The translations under genes were made by a program, and so were the position numbers. Source: Patellaria atrata CBS 101060 (taxonomy: Eukaryota > Ascomycota > Dothideomycetes > Patellariales > Patellariaceae). Taken from it: a stretch of 64,000 nucleotides of DNA. The DNA lies in NCBI GenBank assembly GCA_010093705.1, contig MU006089.1, positions 2,996,506-3,060,505 of the forward strand, given 5' to 3'. Under the pieces are notes generated by a model that saw nothing but the letters and a program-made list of their open reading frames with translations, ran no database searches and was not told the origin of the DNA. How positions within the stretch are numbered: position 1 is the stretch's first letter; each line of letters starts with the position of its first letter. This document shows, piece by piece, positions 54,155 to 64,000 of the stretch.

Positions 54155-56746
54155 ATGAATTTGGATCAGTCTATGTATGGGTATGATACTTTTCATAAGA
54201 AATCTCGTCGATGCGTGGAACATCAATTCATTTCGCACCTTTCTATATCTCTGGGTCGACTCTTCAAAACTGGACATCTTTAAGGCACTATCACAAACAC
54301 TGCAATCTCCGTTGCAACCGTGGTTTTATACATGACTAGAACTTGACCTAGTACATTTACCTCCAATGTCTTTCGCATATTTTCCTGCTAATTTAGTTAT
54401 GTTCATAGCTACTCAGACTGGCATATTCCAAGTCCATCCTCAACTCCAACATCTGCAACATTCAGTCAAACATCCACTCGAACTCCAAAGTGCGAACCTG
54501 CTCCTACATACTTTTTGGACGCCTTCGGAACTCCACGAGCACAGGTACACCCCACTCTTACGCAAGCATCAGCATTCAACCAGGCCTCCCCGTTTACTCC
54601 AAAAAGAATTACTAAAAGACCGAGTACGTCCCGTCTGAATGACCCGGAGTTTCATGTGAACTATCTCTCCCCACACAACGGTGAGCCCTTACCGCCAGTT
54701 GAACCGGCTCATCGGCTGTCGTCGTCTGAGACAGCAGCAGGACTTCAGGAGTCCAGCACGCTTCCTGGTCCAGCGAAAACACCCCGCAAATTACTACCAA
54801 ATACAATGGAGGGCACTCAAATGCAGACTCCACCCCCAACTAGGCATTCTTCTGAGAGAGGGAAGGATCAATCTCAAAGTCGGTCTCTGGCAACTCCCAC
54901 GACGACTATCCCTGGCAGAATCACTACTCCTACTAGTGCCGGCTTCTTCACAGAAAATAATGTGTTCAATCAGACCCCACTGCAAATTTCGTCTCTGCAA
55001 TTCTCTCCCGATGTCTCTCGGTTAATGGATAATGGACCTGCTACTGCACCAGCGTATTCTCAGTCCCGGTTTTCTTGGGATACAAATACGACTACTCCGT
55101 TCTTGGATGTTGAAATGTCAAACACAACCCATGATGACCCATTTGTTGCAACAAATCAAAACTCACAAACATCATCCGAATGGCTTAATGATACCACAAC
55201 AGGAAGCTTTTCATCTAGTCGACATCAAGCTGGCGATGGTTTGGATAATGAAGACACCTATTGGTTGTCTAGCCCTACTACATCACAAGGAGTTTCGGCC
55301 CCATCACGCCCTACGTCTTTCATGTCCACTAGCTCAGGGGTAGATCCGAGTATGCTTTTCAGTTTCTCGGACAACGTAGACACAAGCATAATATCTCCAG
55401 GCAAGATTCAAAGGCCGGAAAGTAAAGAGGTACACATGAACCGCCAACCTTACGAGCACCAAACTCGTGAGTCCCTTCGGGAGAAAGAGATGGCGCGAAA
55501 AGCACGACAGCATCATTCACGCTCCAGTACTAATTCTTCCTCTTCATCAATGGTGAACATAAGACCTGGCCCGCAACGAAGTAACACGGATGCCGGAATT
55601 TCGAAACGACATAGCATGACGGATTCACTGTCTATATCACAAAGCCTTGGCTTTGGGCATATTCCACGGAGATCTTCTCCGTTGAAACGAGCGAGCCGGG
55701 CCTCACTAACTTCGATTCCCGAAACAAGTAGTTTCAGATCTAGAACACGACTTGTGGTTGACGAGTCTGGACATGCGAGAACTGAGACAATACCACCTCC
55801 TATTGATAATCCAAGAGCACATTCTAGACAGTCAGGGCTCTGGGATGAGGATGGAAATGATACGGACTCTGATACAAGTATACATATCGCGAACCAACAC
55901 AGCTCGTTCACCATTCCCAACAAGGATTCCCATCGCTTAAACCATTTTAGATTGGACAATGGCCCTAATCGCTCAAATTCTTCCCGGTTATCAAGACCCT
56001 CATCTTCCACATCTTTGAGAAGCATCCATAATAGTGCTCGAAAAGGATTAGGAAACCTTTTGGAACAACCCTCTACAACACGTACCGAGAATGCCAATGC
56101 GTTTAGAAGGCATAGTATGATTAATTTTAACAGCTTCACTAGTGAAGGTGATGGGATCCCGTCTCAGGACTTTTCTTTTACCTCGAATTCCGGAGATAAT
56201 GCACAGTTCGCACTTAAAAAATTAAAAGAGGATCGAGCGAAAGTACAACGTGAGTCCCGATTATGTTGTTATCTATACTGTCACTAATGCCGTGTAGAGC
56301 AGAAAGAGCAGCATGAGGCACAGGGTACGTTATTTGCTCACAACCAAAGATGGGCTCGAGCTTCTGCGGATTTGGCTCAGCTGGGTCCCAGACAACAGCT
56401 TCCGTTCGAACCTTTTTCACATTCAAATACTATATCACCAATGTCAATGATCGAACATGATATTAGCACACCGACTACAGATCGCAGCAGTCTGTCTACG
56501 GAAAGTACTCGCTGCGTGTGCAACTCTGTAGATGGGGGAGGAATGATGATTCAGTGCGAATCATGCGTGAAGTGGTTACACGGTAAATGTGTTGGAATCA
56601 CTGAGCAAAATATACCACCCGTTTATGTGTGTATATTTTGCACTGGTCAGACTCCAGCTGTCAGAGGAGGTCGTATTCGCAAACCAATTCGGGCAGTACC
56701 CAATTACACATCTCCCTTAAACCATAAATCGGGTTTTCGGCGGTAG
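54155..56746 (+). CDS. PHD-finger protein with long disordered N-terminus
   Basis: A nuclear-type protein of 771 aa in my model: exons 54155-54180, 54409-56249 and 56298-56746. Exon 1 is tentative. The main exon is open back to a stop at 54389 but lacks an ATG in frame; splicing MNLDQSMYG (donor GTATGA at 54181) to an acceptor at 54408 gives a continuous Ser/Thr-rich start. The second intron (48 nt) is secure. The C-terminus holds a C4HC3 PHD finger from about residue 695: CVCNSVDGGGMMIQCESC, then WLHGKCVGI and CIFC. The preceding 620 residues are Ser/Thr/Pro/Gln-rich and likely disordered, with many basic Ser motifs. A helical Glu/Gln/Lys segment follows. PHD fingers read histone H3 tails; the partner complex is unknown. 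Confidence 0.78.
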
Positions 56747-57606
56747 TGTGACCTTCAAACCTGGTTTTTCTAACTCATTCTTATGTCGCCTGAATACTTT
56801 CGACTTTAGCCCTTTCAATGGTTCCTCTTTGCCAAAGTTACCTTCGAGATACCCATCCTTGTATCATCAGCATATATACTTGGTAGCTTATCCAGCTAGG
56901 TTAAGCACGCTCCGATTCCAAGTCATTTTCTTCCGGCGTTATTCACTTGCATACCCATCAATGCCTGTTAGCATCAAAAATTGGGTGATGGATCTATATA
57001 ATTTCCGATGATGGTCTCAGTAACAAAAGGGCTATGCAATCTGTTCCCGACTGTCGTTCGCCTCACGCTCCTCATATCTCCCTTTTAGAGACTACTGGCA
57101 ACCGAATTCTGTCTGGTACCGTTTCGTTTGCCTATCGGTTCTTTCGGTCTTTCTTTTGGAGACGAATCTTAGTACTATAATTACATTGGTCTAATGGTGG
57201 TAATGTGAGGTTGAAGGATAATGAATCTGTATATAGGTTGAATGAGATAATGAATGTACATGAGGTTTCCGATGTTTCAACCATCCGTTGATTCATCTTG
57301 GTTCATAGAAATGTTTAACCTGCAAGATTATACAAGTACCTGTAGAGCCTTATACCGCAGCAACTAGGTACAAACTACTACCCACCATGATTTCAACACT
57401 TATATCTGAGAATTAGATAGGTTCCACAAAGTGAATCGTAAGTTTTCTGCTAAATACAATATCAAAGGAGAGCCCCAAATCCAATCCAACAGAAACTTGG
57501 GGGCCAAAATGGTGGGGCGAACGCTCTGTTCCGCTCCCAACTCTTTCCAAAACTCCGTACTACAAAAAAAAAACATTTCAAAAGAATGAAACCTTCAGAA
57601 GCAAAA
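56747..57606. terminator. Intergenic; ends with the T-run downstream of tRNA-Arg
   Basis: This is the PHD gene 3' flank, T-rich and without a recognised gene. The run AAAA at 57603-57606 is TTTT on the minus strand, four bases past tRNA-Arg, a minimal RNA polymerase III terminator. Confidence 0.5.
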
Positions 57607-57610
57607 GAGA

Positions 57611-57700
57611 CGACCGAGAAGGGGCTCGAACCCTCAACCTTCAGTGAACAACAATTTTGGAAAACCGAAAACTGACGCGCTACCATTGCGCCACCCGGCC
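57611..57700 (-). tRNA. tRNA-Arg (TCG anticodon) with an 18-nt intron
   Basis: On the minus strand GGCCGGG pairs with CTCGGTC (two G-U) as acceptor stem. The D stem GCGC/GCGC encloses AATGGTA, the anticodon stem TCAGT/ACTGA encloses a loop TTTCGG plus an insertion, and the T arm has GGTTCGAGCC as B box. Bases 34-36 are TCG, which reads CGA and, by wobble, other CGN codons. The insertion of about 18 nt starts one base 3' of the anticodon. The discriminator is G, usual for arginine tRNAs. The mature length of 72 nt is normal. Confidence 0.9.
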
Positions 57701-58514
57701 AGTCATTGTCGGACTAGAAAGTGGAGTAAATCTCTATTGATAATTTTTTTGAGCCATAAGCGGATTATCATTACCGTGGATAGACCGAAGAACAAATGAC
57801 ATCTGATACTGTACAAACACCGTCAAGTTTGTCAAGGGTTCCTAGCAATGCCTGGATAACAGTTTTTCAAGCGTATGCATGACCCCTTGGTGTTATCTCA
57901 TTAGCCTACTATCTTATACTAGCTACTACACCTCACCGGAGTTCTCAGCAGTGCCAGTAGTCGTATATTAGGGCAGCAAGTAGAGCTAACGGCCTCTTAT
58001 AAATATCTTGATACAGATAATATGACACCATAAAGTCCAGAGGTAAAAGTAGTACTATAGGGCGTAATATCAATTGTTTTTGCATGGAACTAGTTCTATC
58101 CGAGTCACTGCCGAACTTATCCCGCTCGCTAATATAGAGATTCGCCAAGGCTTAAATATAACGACGTCCGTTATCACTCAACACACCCGACTCTTCGATC
58201 AGGTTGTACAACATCTTACGCGTGCTCTCGTGATTATCAACTGGCTATCACAGTCTCCGAGATTAAGCAACCGGTCCGTTCTCAACGGTCCTATACTTCT
58301 ACAAGACTACATTACTTCCACAGGACTACCCAACAAGCATACAGCTGAGTGAAATCAATTCGACGCCAACATATGATGTACAATAAACTGCCTTACCTAT
58401 ACCGGCAACAAAAGCTTAAAAGGCTATATAGGACAAAATGACTACAGGGTGCAACCGTTCACGAGCAGAAAAAAGAACACTAATTCCAACCTACTAATCT
58501 TCCTCTCATTGTTT
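57701..58514. other. Intergenic upstream of tRNA-Arg and 3' of the C2H2 gene
   Basis: A TACTGTAC word lies at 57807. A 92-codon plus frame at 58074-58352 has no ATG at its start and no known domain. No other feature was recognised. Confidence 0.45.
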
Positions 58515-59960
58515 TTAAACAAATCCATTTGCAATGAAATTTTTCAAAGATTGAATAACTTTCTCGACTTCTTCCAAACTCTCGTTATTTTCTTTAGCAT
58601 CATTTCTTAGTTTCTTAAACATTATTTCGTGTTCCCAGCGATCATTGCGTGGGGTACGGGTGGGTTTTATGTGCGTCTTGTAATGTTGGTTCTTGTTATC
58701 ATTTCGACCGAAGCAATTCTCACAAATAGGACAACGAAAGCTTTTGGTGCCACTGTGGGTCTTGTAATGACGCTTCAAATGTTCTGCCCGTTTAAACATT
58801 TTTCCGCATGGGCCATTAGGACCCACAAACCTACACCCCTGCTTGGCTGTTGGGCCATCTTGAGGTCCCCATGAACCATCTGGAAGTATCCACAAATTGG
58901 GATCGATATCAACGGCCACTTCAGATTCACCGATAAAGCTCTTTAATATCTTTGTGGGTCTACCTTTGGATTTCTTCCCCACTCGGCCCTTCCGCCTTTC
59001 CTTCTTCACGATCGTCTTCCCTCCTGTCCTACTAGTGGACATGGACCGATTTAAACCCAGGTAGTCAGGGTCCGGGTCTTCTTTGATTTCTGGTTCTTCG
59101 GGTGTCTTGCATGCGTTATCCATCAAAGGTGATTCGGATACTTCGCTGTAATAGTCCTCCCGATACATGTGACTATCCTGAAGACTTTCTGGCGCTATCT
59201 CGACGTAAGCCTCATCATCAACCAGTGTATATGAGGTTTCCGACGGCGCAACTGTAGGCGATTGCTCCTCGACACTAGGGATTGTCGCATTGTCGAACGG
59301 TACCATAGTCCACTGGTAAGTTGAATCCATGGAGGGAGCCATCGTTCTCGCCACATTGGTCGATGGGAGTTGGTGCGCACTGTTCAAGGGACCATAGGAC
59401 ACGACATCCCAAGAACTTGGGATTGAGTTTGCAAGGTGTTCGTGGAATATACTTTCGTCATTCTGGGTTGGTAATTGAGCTTCTAAAGCAGCGGAGAAGT
59501 CCCCAGATGCGGGCATCACCCGATCCTGAGAGAATCTCGTAAATCCGTTTATTTCAACACTGACAGGCCAACCCGGTGCTACTTGAGGTTGATACGGGTT
59601 GTCTTTCTGTCGAGTATGAATGGGTAACGATGGACCTTGAAGATAATCATCAATAGTCGTTTCGCCCACCACCTCAGGAGACGATCCATCGGCCAATAAT
59701 CGGGGATCAGTGATTTTAACAAAAGAAACATCATTGGAAAGATCTTCGTATCTCGTAACTGGGGTGGGGGGAGCTGGCTCCAAGAAGTAAGAAGATGTTG
59801 ATGAAAAGGACAGTTGCGTCGAGGCGATCGAATCTCGTCGTTCTTGACACGCGGCAGTTGATTGAGCAAGAAACTCAATGTTCCCATATTGGTCTTGACA
59901 CATTCGTAATGTCTCCTTATCCATGGTTGGATAAGCAATGTTGAGATATTCGTCCTGCAT
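58515..59960 (-). CDS. C2H2 zinc-finger transcription factor
   Basis: A 481-aa intronless nuclear protein. Two adjacent C2H2 fingers lie near the C-terminus. The first has a wide loop, CRFVGPNGPCGKMF followed by HLKRHYKTH (from about residue 376); the second is CPICENCFGRNDNKNQHYKTH less its last residue (from about 408). The linker SGTKSFR resembles the classic TGEKPY type. A basic segment (KKERRKGRVGKKSKGRPTK) precedes the fingers and could act as nuclear-localisation signal and minor-groove contact. The N-terminal 330 residues are acidic, Ser/Pro-rich and probably activating. Tandem finger layout near the C-terminus is like the BrlA group of developmental regulators, but I cannot assign orthology. 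An out-of-frame ATG at 59995 lies 35 bases upstream of the chosen start. Confidence 0.85.
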   Translation of the reverse strand: MQDEYLNIAYPTMDKETLRMCQDQYGNIEFLAQSTAACQERRDSIASTQLSFSSTSSYFLEPAPPTPVTRYEDLSNDVSFVKITDPRLLADGSSPEVVGETTIDDYLQGPSLPIHTRQKDNPYQPQVAPGWPVSVEINGFTRFSQDRVMPASGDFSAALEAQLPTQNDESIFHEHLANSIPSSWDVVSYGPLNSAHQLPSTNVARTMAPSMDSTYQWTMVPFDNATIPSVEEQSPTVAPSETSYTLVDDEAYVEIAPESLQDSHMYREDYYSEVSESPLMDNACKTPEEPEIKEDPDPDYLGLNRSMSTSRTGGKTIVKKERRKGRVGKKSKGRPTKILKSFIGESEVAVDIDPNLWILPDGSWGPQDGPTAKQGCRFVGPNGPCGKMFKRAEHLKRHYKTHSGTKSFRCPICENCFGRNDNKNQHYKTHIKPTRTPRNDRWEHEIMFKKLRNDAKENNESLEEVEKVIQSLKNFIANGFV

Positions 59961-61600
59961 AAGTTGAGGTGAGGGAGGAGACCTATTACCTGCATTAGTT
60001 GCTAACGTTACTTTGCATTAACAGTAAAGTGCTTACAAAACAAGCAATGAAGCGGTGACGAAAATCCTACGTTTCTAACAGGTTATTGACTGGAAGGCTG
60101 ACATTAAAAGTAGAGAATTGCTACCTCGTTCCTTTTGTAGATAAGATTGCTACAAAGACAATATCAGGATTGGATGATGCTTAATCTAATAAAGGGTTTG
60201 AACGTACAACAGTGCAACTAGTTTCCCTTAACGACGCGGTCAATGAACGCGGTCAAATAAGGTACTGGAATGGCCGTTGAAATCGCGACTGAGTGGATAT
60301 CTACCCGAAGTACCCGAATCAAGACACTAGACTCGGGCTTTACTTGTGGCAAGACCTAACGGCCAATTTACACGAACTATGATATCTGCAAGGGATCAGA
60401 AAGATTGCGAGATCCAGAAGAAGTGGGACCTTGCAGGCAACAAGAGCACGCCAGCGAGCTTTTGAATGAAGACGAGACCATTTGCAGTTTGGTGGCCAAA
60501 CACCCATCTGTTTGGTAGAAGAGGCCATTGCAACGTCAGCCTCTGTTGGGTGGCTCATTTGGAATGATACCCCAGTGTATCATTCAATCCAGAGTCAGCC
60601 ACTGGCTGGACAATCTGCAGGTTGTTTGATGATCCACCATATTCAAGAACTCTCCAAGATTGTGAGGTGGAATTTACCAACTCATTCCCTCTATAAACAA
60701 GCTATTCCTGCACAGCGGACGTGAATACAGCAGAAGTTCCCACTATAGTCTACTAACCTTTACGGATGGGATTTCCAAGAGCCGGCAAGACCTGCGCGTT
60801 TATTTCCAACCCCGGCGACCATACATATAGTAAAAAGAGAAAGTCTTACCGAGAAAGACCATTCGGGGCTAAAGATGCTGTGCTCTCGTACAGTACGATT
60901 TCCTTGGAGAAGACGAGATCGATTCCTAAACCTATTTTTGACTGGGCCAATGCACCTTGAGCTTTCAAGTCCAAATCCGGACCATTATGACTCGGTTAAA
61001 TATCGGTATGGCCTAACCTTCTTGACGGATTTCATCAATTCTACGATTGGATACCGAATTCACGGTTAATCAATCTATCGCATCTTCGATCCAGAAATTG
61101 TGTAGCGGACATTTTCGTCACTTGTAGAAAAGTGTCATGAGACTACGCGGGGGTAAATTCGATCTCTTCCGCTGCGAATGCTCGACTTTGACATTTATAT
61201 CAGTCATTAGCTTCAACACCACTTGTTCCACAGCTTCTTACTTGCATTTGGGGCAGGCCCCTGGCGCAACCCTCACAGTGGTTGAGGGAAAGATGTACCG
61301 GCCTTCTAGCATGTTTCAGAACGTGTGGAATGCAGGATATGCGATATCAGCTCCATACAGGGCAACGTTGCTTCGGTGATCTCGTATGTAGCTCGGCGAC
61401 CTTTGATTCTTGAAGGCTGAAGCTACAATGATCATCAGATATGATTTCTAGATCACGGATCCACCCACCCTGAGTCAGAACTCGTGATACACAGAAGTGG
61501 AACTGTTGTCCTGATTGACTTTTAGAGCGACCCTGGTCCCTTCGCCTATAACCATGCTTCGCAACGGTTATCCGCATACTTACCTTTCTGTTCACTTACA
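59961..61600. other. Gene-poor interval between the C2H2 gene and the HET relic
   Basis: This stretch holds the promoter of the C2H2 gene. GTACAGTA occurs at 60888. Open frames of 60-80 codons at 60482, 60766 and 61137 have no domain. Further pieces of the HET relic may extend below 61600 but I could not read them. Confidence 0.4.
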
Positions 61601-62204
61601 CTACTTGCTAACATCGGTGGAATGGTAGAATTCTTGGTTATATATTGGATTTACGCAACGAGCAAAGACTATATCTCCTTCATAACTCTGGATCTTAATC
61701 CCTATTGTTAGGCATGTGTAACCTCTGGTAGCCATTAAACGCGTTCCTGATATCCAGGCGCTAATCACGGCAGGGGCCGAGAGTCCTGCTTTACCAGTTA
61801 TATGGACGATCTGATCTAACTTTGATCGCCGTTCAATCGTCCGTGCCGCTGGAGTTTTGAACGGTACACAGTCTCACTCCGGCGAATTCTCAACGGGGAT
61901 GAGAAATCTTCCTCAAGTGTTACCTGAATGTGGAAAAATTGACTATCTGGACAGTGGGTGTTAGGACTAATTGTTGCGAGAATAACGGCCTCCTCATTAC
62001 TCGCGGATTCATCACGTCTAGTGAAATCCAACTCCTTCTTGGAGAACTTTTGAGACTCAACTGCTGATCTATTTCACGAAATTAGTCAGACGATCATATG
62101 AGTTTTAGGTACGAATATCCCAGAAGCATCGCGGTATGTTTTCCCGGGATGGGTGGGCCTGGCCATGAAATATCACTATCCTCAGTATGGAATTCCTCAC
62201 TCAT
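61601..62204 (-). pseudogene. Broken HET (heterokaryon incompatibility) domain gene
   Basis: On the minus strand, pieces in two frames follow the order of the fungal HET domain. EEFHTEDSDISW stands where LSHTWGxxEVxF is expected. RRDESASNEEAV matches the region after WIDTCCID, with that core itself lost. CPDSQFFHIQVTLEEDFSSP matches SRWFTRGWTLQELIAP. A frame change near 61860 leads to ERRSKLDQIVHITG, matching IGTKxxLxxxIxxITGI, and SAWISGTRLMATRGYTCL then IGIKIQSYEGDIVFARC, matching the SWAxxRxTTRxEDxAYxLLGIFxVxxxxxYGEGxxAFxRL segment. An intron at about 62110-62066 (GTACCT..CTAAT..AATAG) seems still readable. HET proteins trigger non-self recognition in fungi; this copy has lost key residues and its frame, so it is a relic. 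The match is from memory of the domain. Confidence 0.5.
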
Positions 62205-62645
62205 TGTACGCTCCCTATTCAGGTTGCACTCTACTGTATAGGAAGTTGAAAACGAACGAACGTCCCCGCCCGTATGCAGGACCCGGCCGTGTGGAATATG
62301 AAAGTCGGTTGCCCGTTCAAGACGGATAGTTCGCCACTAGTTTTGCGGCAAGCGTACAGAGACCGAGGAATGCCGATTCGCGATAAGGAATGTGATAAAC
62401 GTATATGATTTCGAAAGTTGCAGCGTCTATGTGAAAGAAGCTACGGTAATACGCTAAACGCTTATCAATGTAAAACCGCTAGAAATGCTAGAAGAGTTGA
62501 AAATAAACACCAGGCGCCTTCTATATGCTTCGCTTTCAAAACGGAATGCTGGTTTATGTGCATAAAAGTGCTGATTCATATGCGTTCGTCATATGACCTC
62601 CCCGAGGGGTATCGATCGTAAGGTCATGACATTGGTTTAGATCTC
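62205..62645. other. Intergenic between the HET relic and the basic protein gene
   Basis: I see only a 67-codon plus frame (62418-62621) without a domain. No repeat or RNA gene was recognised. Confidence 0.4.
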
Positions 62646-63264
62646 TTATGAAGGTACGTCTAAATGTGACCGCTTCATTGCTAATGTCAAATCTTCGGCT
62701 GTGAATGGTGAACCGTTGGGAGATGGTTGCGCATTTGTGACTCGCGAGACAGGATCGATGCTATCGCCAGCTCTATTTCTACGCTTAGCATCTCCATCGG
62801 CAGTATGCTGACGAGAGAGGCCAACTATCACAGAAATTAATGTTGGATCCAAGATGAAGATGACGAAGATAAGGTATCCAAACAGCGTACTACTAACCAT
62901 TCATTACGTCTGAATCGTCGACCTCAGGCACTTTACCCACGCTTGATCCCGCCCTAACAGTACTCTGAAAACTCTTCCTACCAAACGTCTTGGAACTGTT
63001 TCGCCGACTGGGCATACGGCTCCCCATGGGACTATACATGGACTGTTCGCTTTTCCTTCGCCATGCTTTCGCAAAGGTGAATGCTTCGAGTTTCTCCTTG
63101 TGCTCCTTGGCGACGGGGCGACGATACTTCATCGGCGGCATCTTCTCGCCGGGTTGGTAAACATTGCTGTTGCGACGGGAGGAGCGCTTCGATAAGGAAG
63201 ATGTCTCGGATGTGCCGGTCGAAGAGCGGCCGAAGGCTTTCTTGATGCGCTCGCGGATAGGCAT
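62646..63264 (-). CDS. Small basic Ser/Arg-rich protein, conserved-type hypothetical
   Basis: A 181-aa protein from exons 63264-62898 and 62824-62646. The 73-nt intron (GTTAGT..GATAG) joins DSDVMN to VGLSRQHTADG in frame. The N-terminus, MPIRERIKKAFGRSS, is a short amphipathic helix followed by basic Ser motifs (SKRSSRRNSNVYQPGE). The middle segment MPPMKYRRPVAKEHKEKLE, then AFTFAKAWRRKS, looks like the conserved core. SRMPSRRNSSKTFGRKS adds several RRxS-type sites suited to basophilic kinases. The pattern is familiar from uncharacterised filamentous-fungal proteins; no function is known to me. There is no signal peptide or membrane segment. Confidence 0.72.
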
Positions 63265-63900
63265 TACTCTCAGCTATGCAAGTATCTGTTGAAACGGGAG
63301 AGCGAAAGAGAGCATTTAGTTGAACTTGGGGTTTTTTCTGGGGGATTTTAAGAATAAGGTAGTGGAGCGGGCTGTCTGTCAGAAATTCTGTTATTCTGGG
63401 GCTGACAGATTGGTTTGCAGCAGACGTGGTGGTTTAACAAGGGCCTTTTTGGTGTCGGCGTCATAACGGGTGTGCCGGCTTGGGGTGATGGTTATCGGGA
63501 AGGGGGTTAGAGGGGTGGACGGGAGGTGGGTGCTTGGGTTGCTGTGCGGTTTTCGCGCGGCCCACTATGCTCATTCTCGGTTTAGGTCTCCTCGTTGCGC
63601 TTGGGCGATTTGGGGAGGTCATCGTGAATTTTTCGTGGTCTGGAGCGATCGGCAGTTCGTGGGGGAAAAGGGGATCGAAGTCACGGGGTTGGCGGCGAAA
63701 AAGATGGAGATAGGGGGAGAAGGAAAATATCGGACGACGATGGTTGGATTGGCGGTAAGAAAGACGGGTTTGTAAAGGTGACTTTGGGATGGAGAAATTC
63801 GGAGGTAGAGGAGCAAGTCCACGATACATAAAAGAATTTGGATACTTGTATGGATTCTTCCGATTTCGCATTTCAGCCTGGAGAGTCTCATTATTTCATT
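63265..63900. other. Intergenic, 5' flank of the basic protein gene
   Basis: This is the promoter side of the small basic protein. A minus-strand frame at 63461-63871 is Pro/Arg-rich with no domain. It runs directly into the tandem array at the window edge. Confidence 0.45.
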
Positions 63901-64000
63901 TCATCCTTCACCACTTCATCTCATCCTTCACCACTTCATCTCATCCTTCACCACTTCATCTCATCCTTCACCACTTCATCTCATCCTTCACCACTTCATC
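63901..64000 (+). repeat. Perfect 20-bp tandem array, 5 copies, running off the edge
   Basis: The unit TCATCCTTCACCACTTCATC occurs five times without a mismatch, in register with the last base of the window. The array is pyrimidine-rich on this strand and continues beyond the window by an unknown amount. Confidence 0.97.

Noticed and set aside
59579-59995. 138-codon frame from the upstream ATG of the C2H2 gene as a separate protein
   Set aside because: It lies wholly in another frame of the real gene and has no domain; kept only as a possible upstream-AUG effect.
1-64000. Transposons, terminal repeats, CRISPR, rRNA
   Set aside because: No transposase, reverse transcriptase, long terminal or inverted repeats, CRISPR spacing or rRNA sequence was recognised by reading both strands.

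Overview
The window is nuclear DNA of a filamentous ascomycete (Pezizomycotina). The reasons are the short GT..AG introns, mostly 45-85 nt and several with CTAAC/CTAAT-like branch sites, the fungal-only families (Zn2Cys6 regulator, Mae1-type TDT carrier, HMT1-type half ABC transporter, Osh1-type ankyrin-PH-ORD protein) and intron-containing tRNA genes. A Leotiomycete is my guess from overall protein flavour only. No plasmid, virus, CRISPR array or intact transposon was seen.

Layout. 1-14.7 kb: the 3' part of the TOR kinase gene (cut by the left edge), a Mae1/TDT anion carrier, 6-phosphofructokinase, a low-complexity conserved-type protein, an intron-containing tRNA-His, a 66-aa small protein and mitochondrial enoyl reductase Etr1. 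16-18.1 kb: a secreted GMC oxidoreductase. 18.1-22.8 kb: a gene-poor stretch in which I read scattered fragments of a decayed cytochrome P450. 22.8-28.9 kb: a Zn2Cys6 regulator and an HMT1-like ABC transporter in tandem on the minus strand. 30.2-37.2 kb: galactokinase, a 67-aa RanBP2-type zinc-finger protein, a TFIIIC subunit and a membrane RINGv E3 ligase. 37.2-44.3 kb: gene-poor DNA around two convergent secreted low-complexity proteins, one with a PTMTK pentapeptide repeat, plus two weak small ORFs. 44.9-51.2 kb: Hsp20 with a heat-shock-element promoter, an SRPBCC-fold protein, and an Osh1-type oxysterol-binding protein. 54.2-60 kb: a PHD-finger protein, an intron-containing tRNA-Arg(TCG) and a C2H2 zinc-finger protein. 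61.6-62.2 kb: a broken HET (heterokaryon incompatibility) domain. 62.6-63.3 kb: a small basic conserved-type protein. The right edge runs into a perfect 20-bp tandem array.

Most recognised genes are housekeeping: growth signalling (TOR), glycolysis (PFK), galactose use (GAL1 type), mitochondrial fatty-acid synthesis (Etr1), Pol III transcription (TFIIIC), lipid exchange at membrane contacts (Osh1) and protein folding (Hsp20). They do not form one pathway. The accessory part (GMC oxidoreductase, P450 relic, Zn2Cys6 regulator, ABC transporter, HET relic, secreted repeat proteins) shows turnover but not a clear biosynthetic cluster. Exon boundaries are my own reading of splice sites and frame continuity, with no transcript data. 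The most unusual items are the convergent secreted pair, the two small proteins (66 and 67 aa), the HET and P450 relics, and an over-represented TACTGTAC word.
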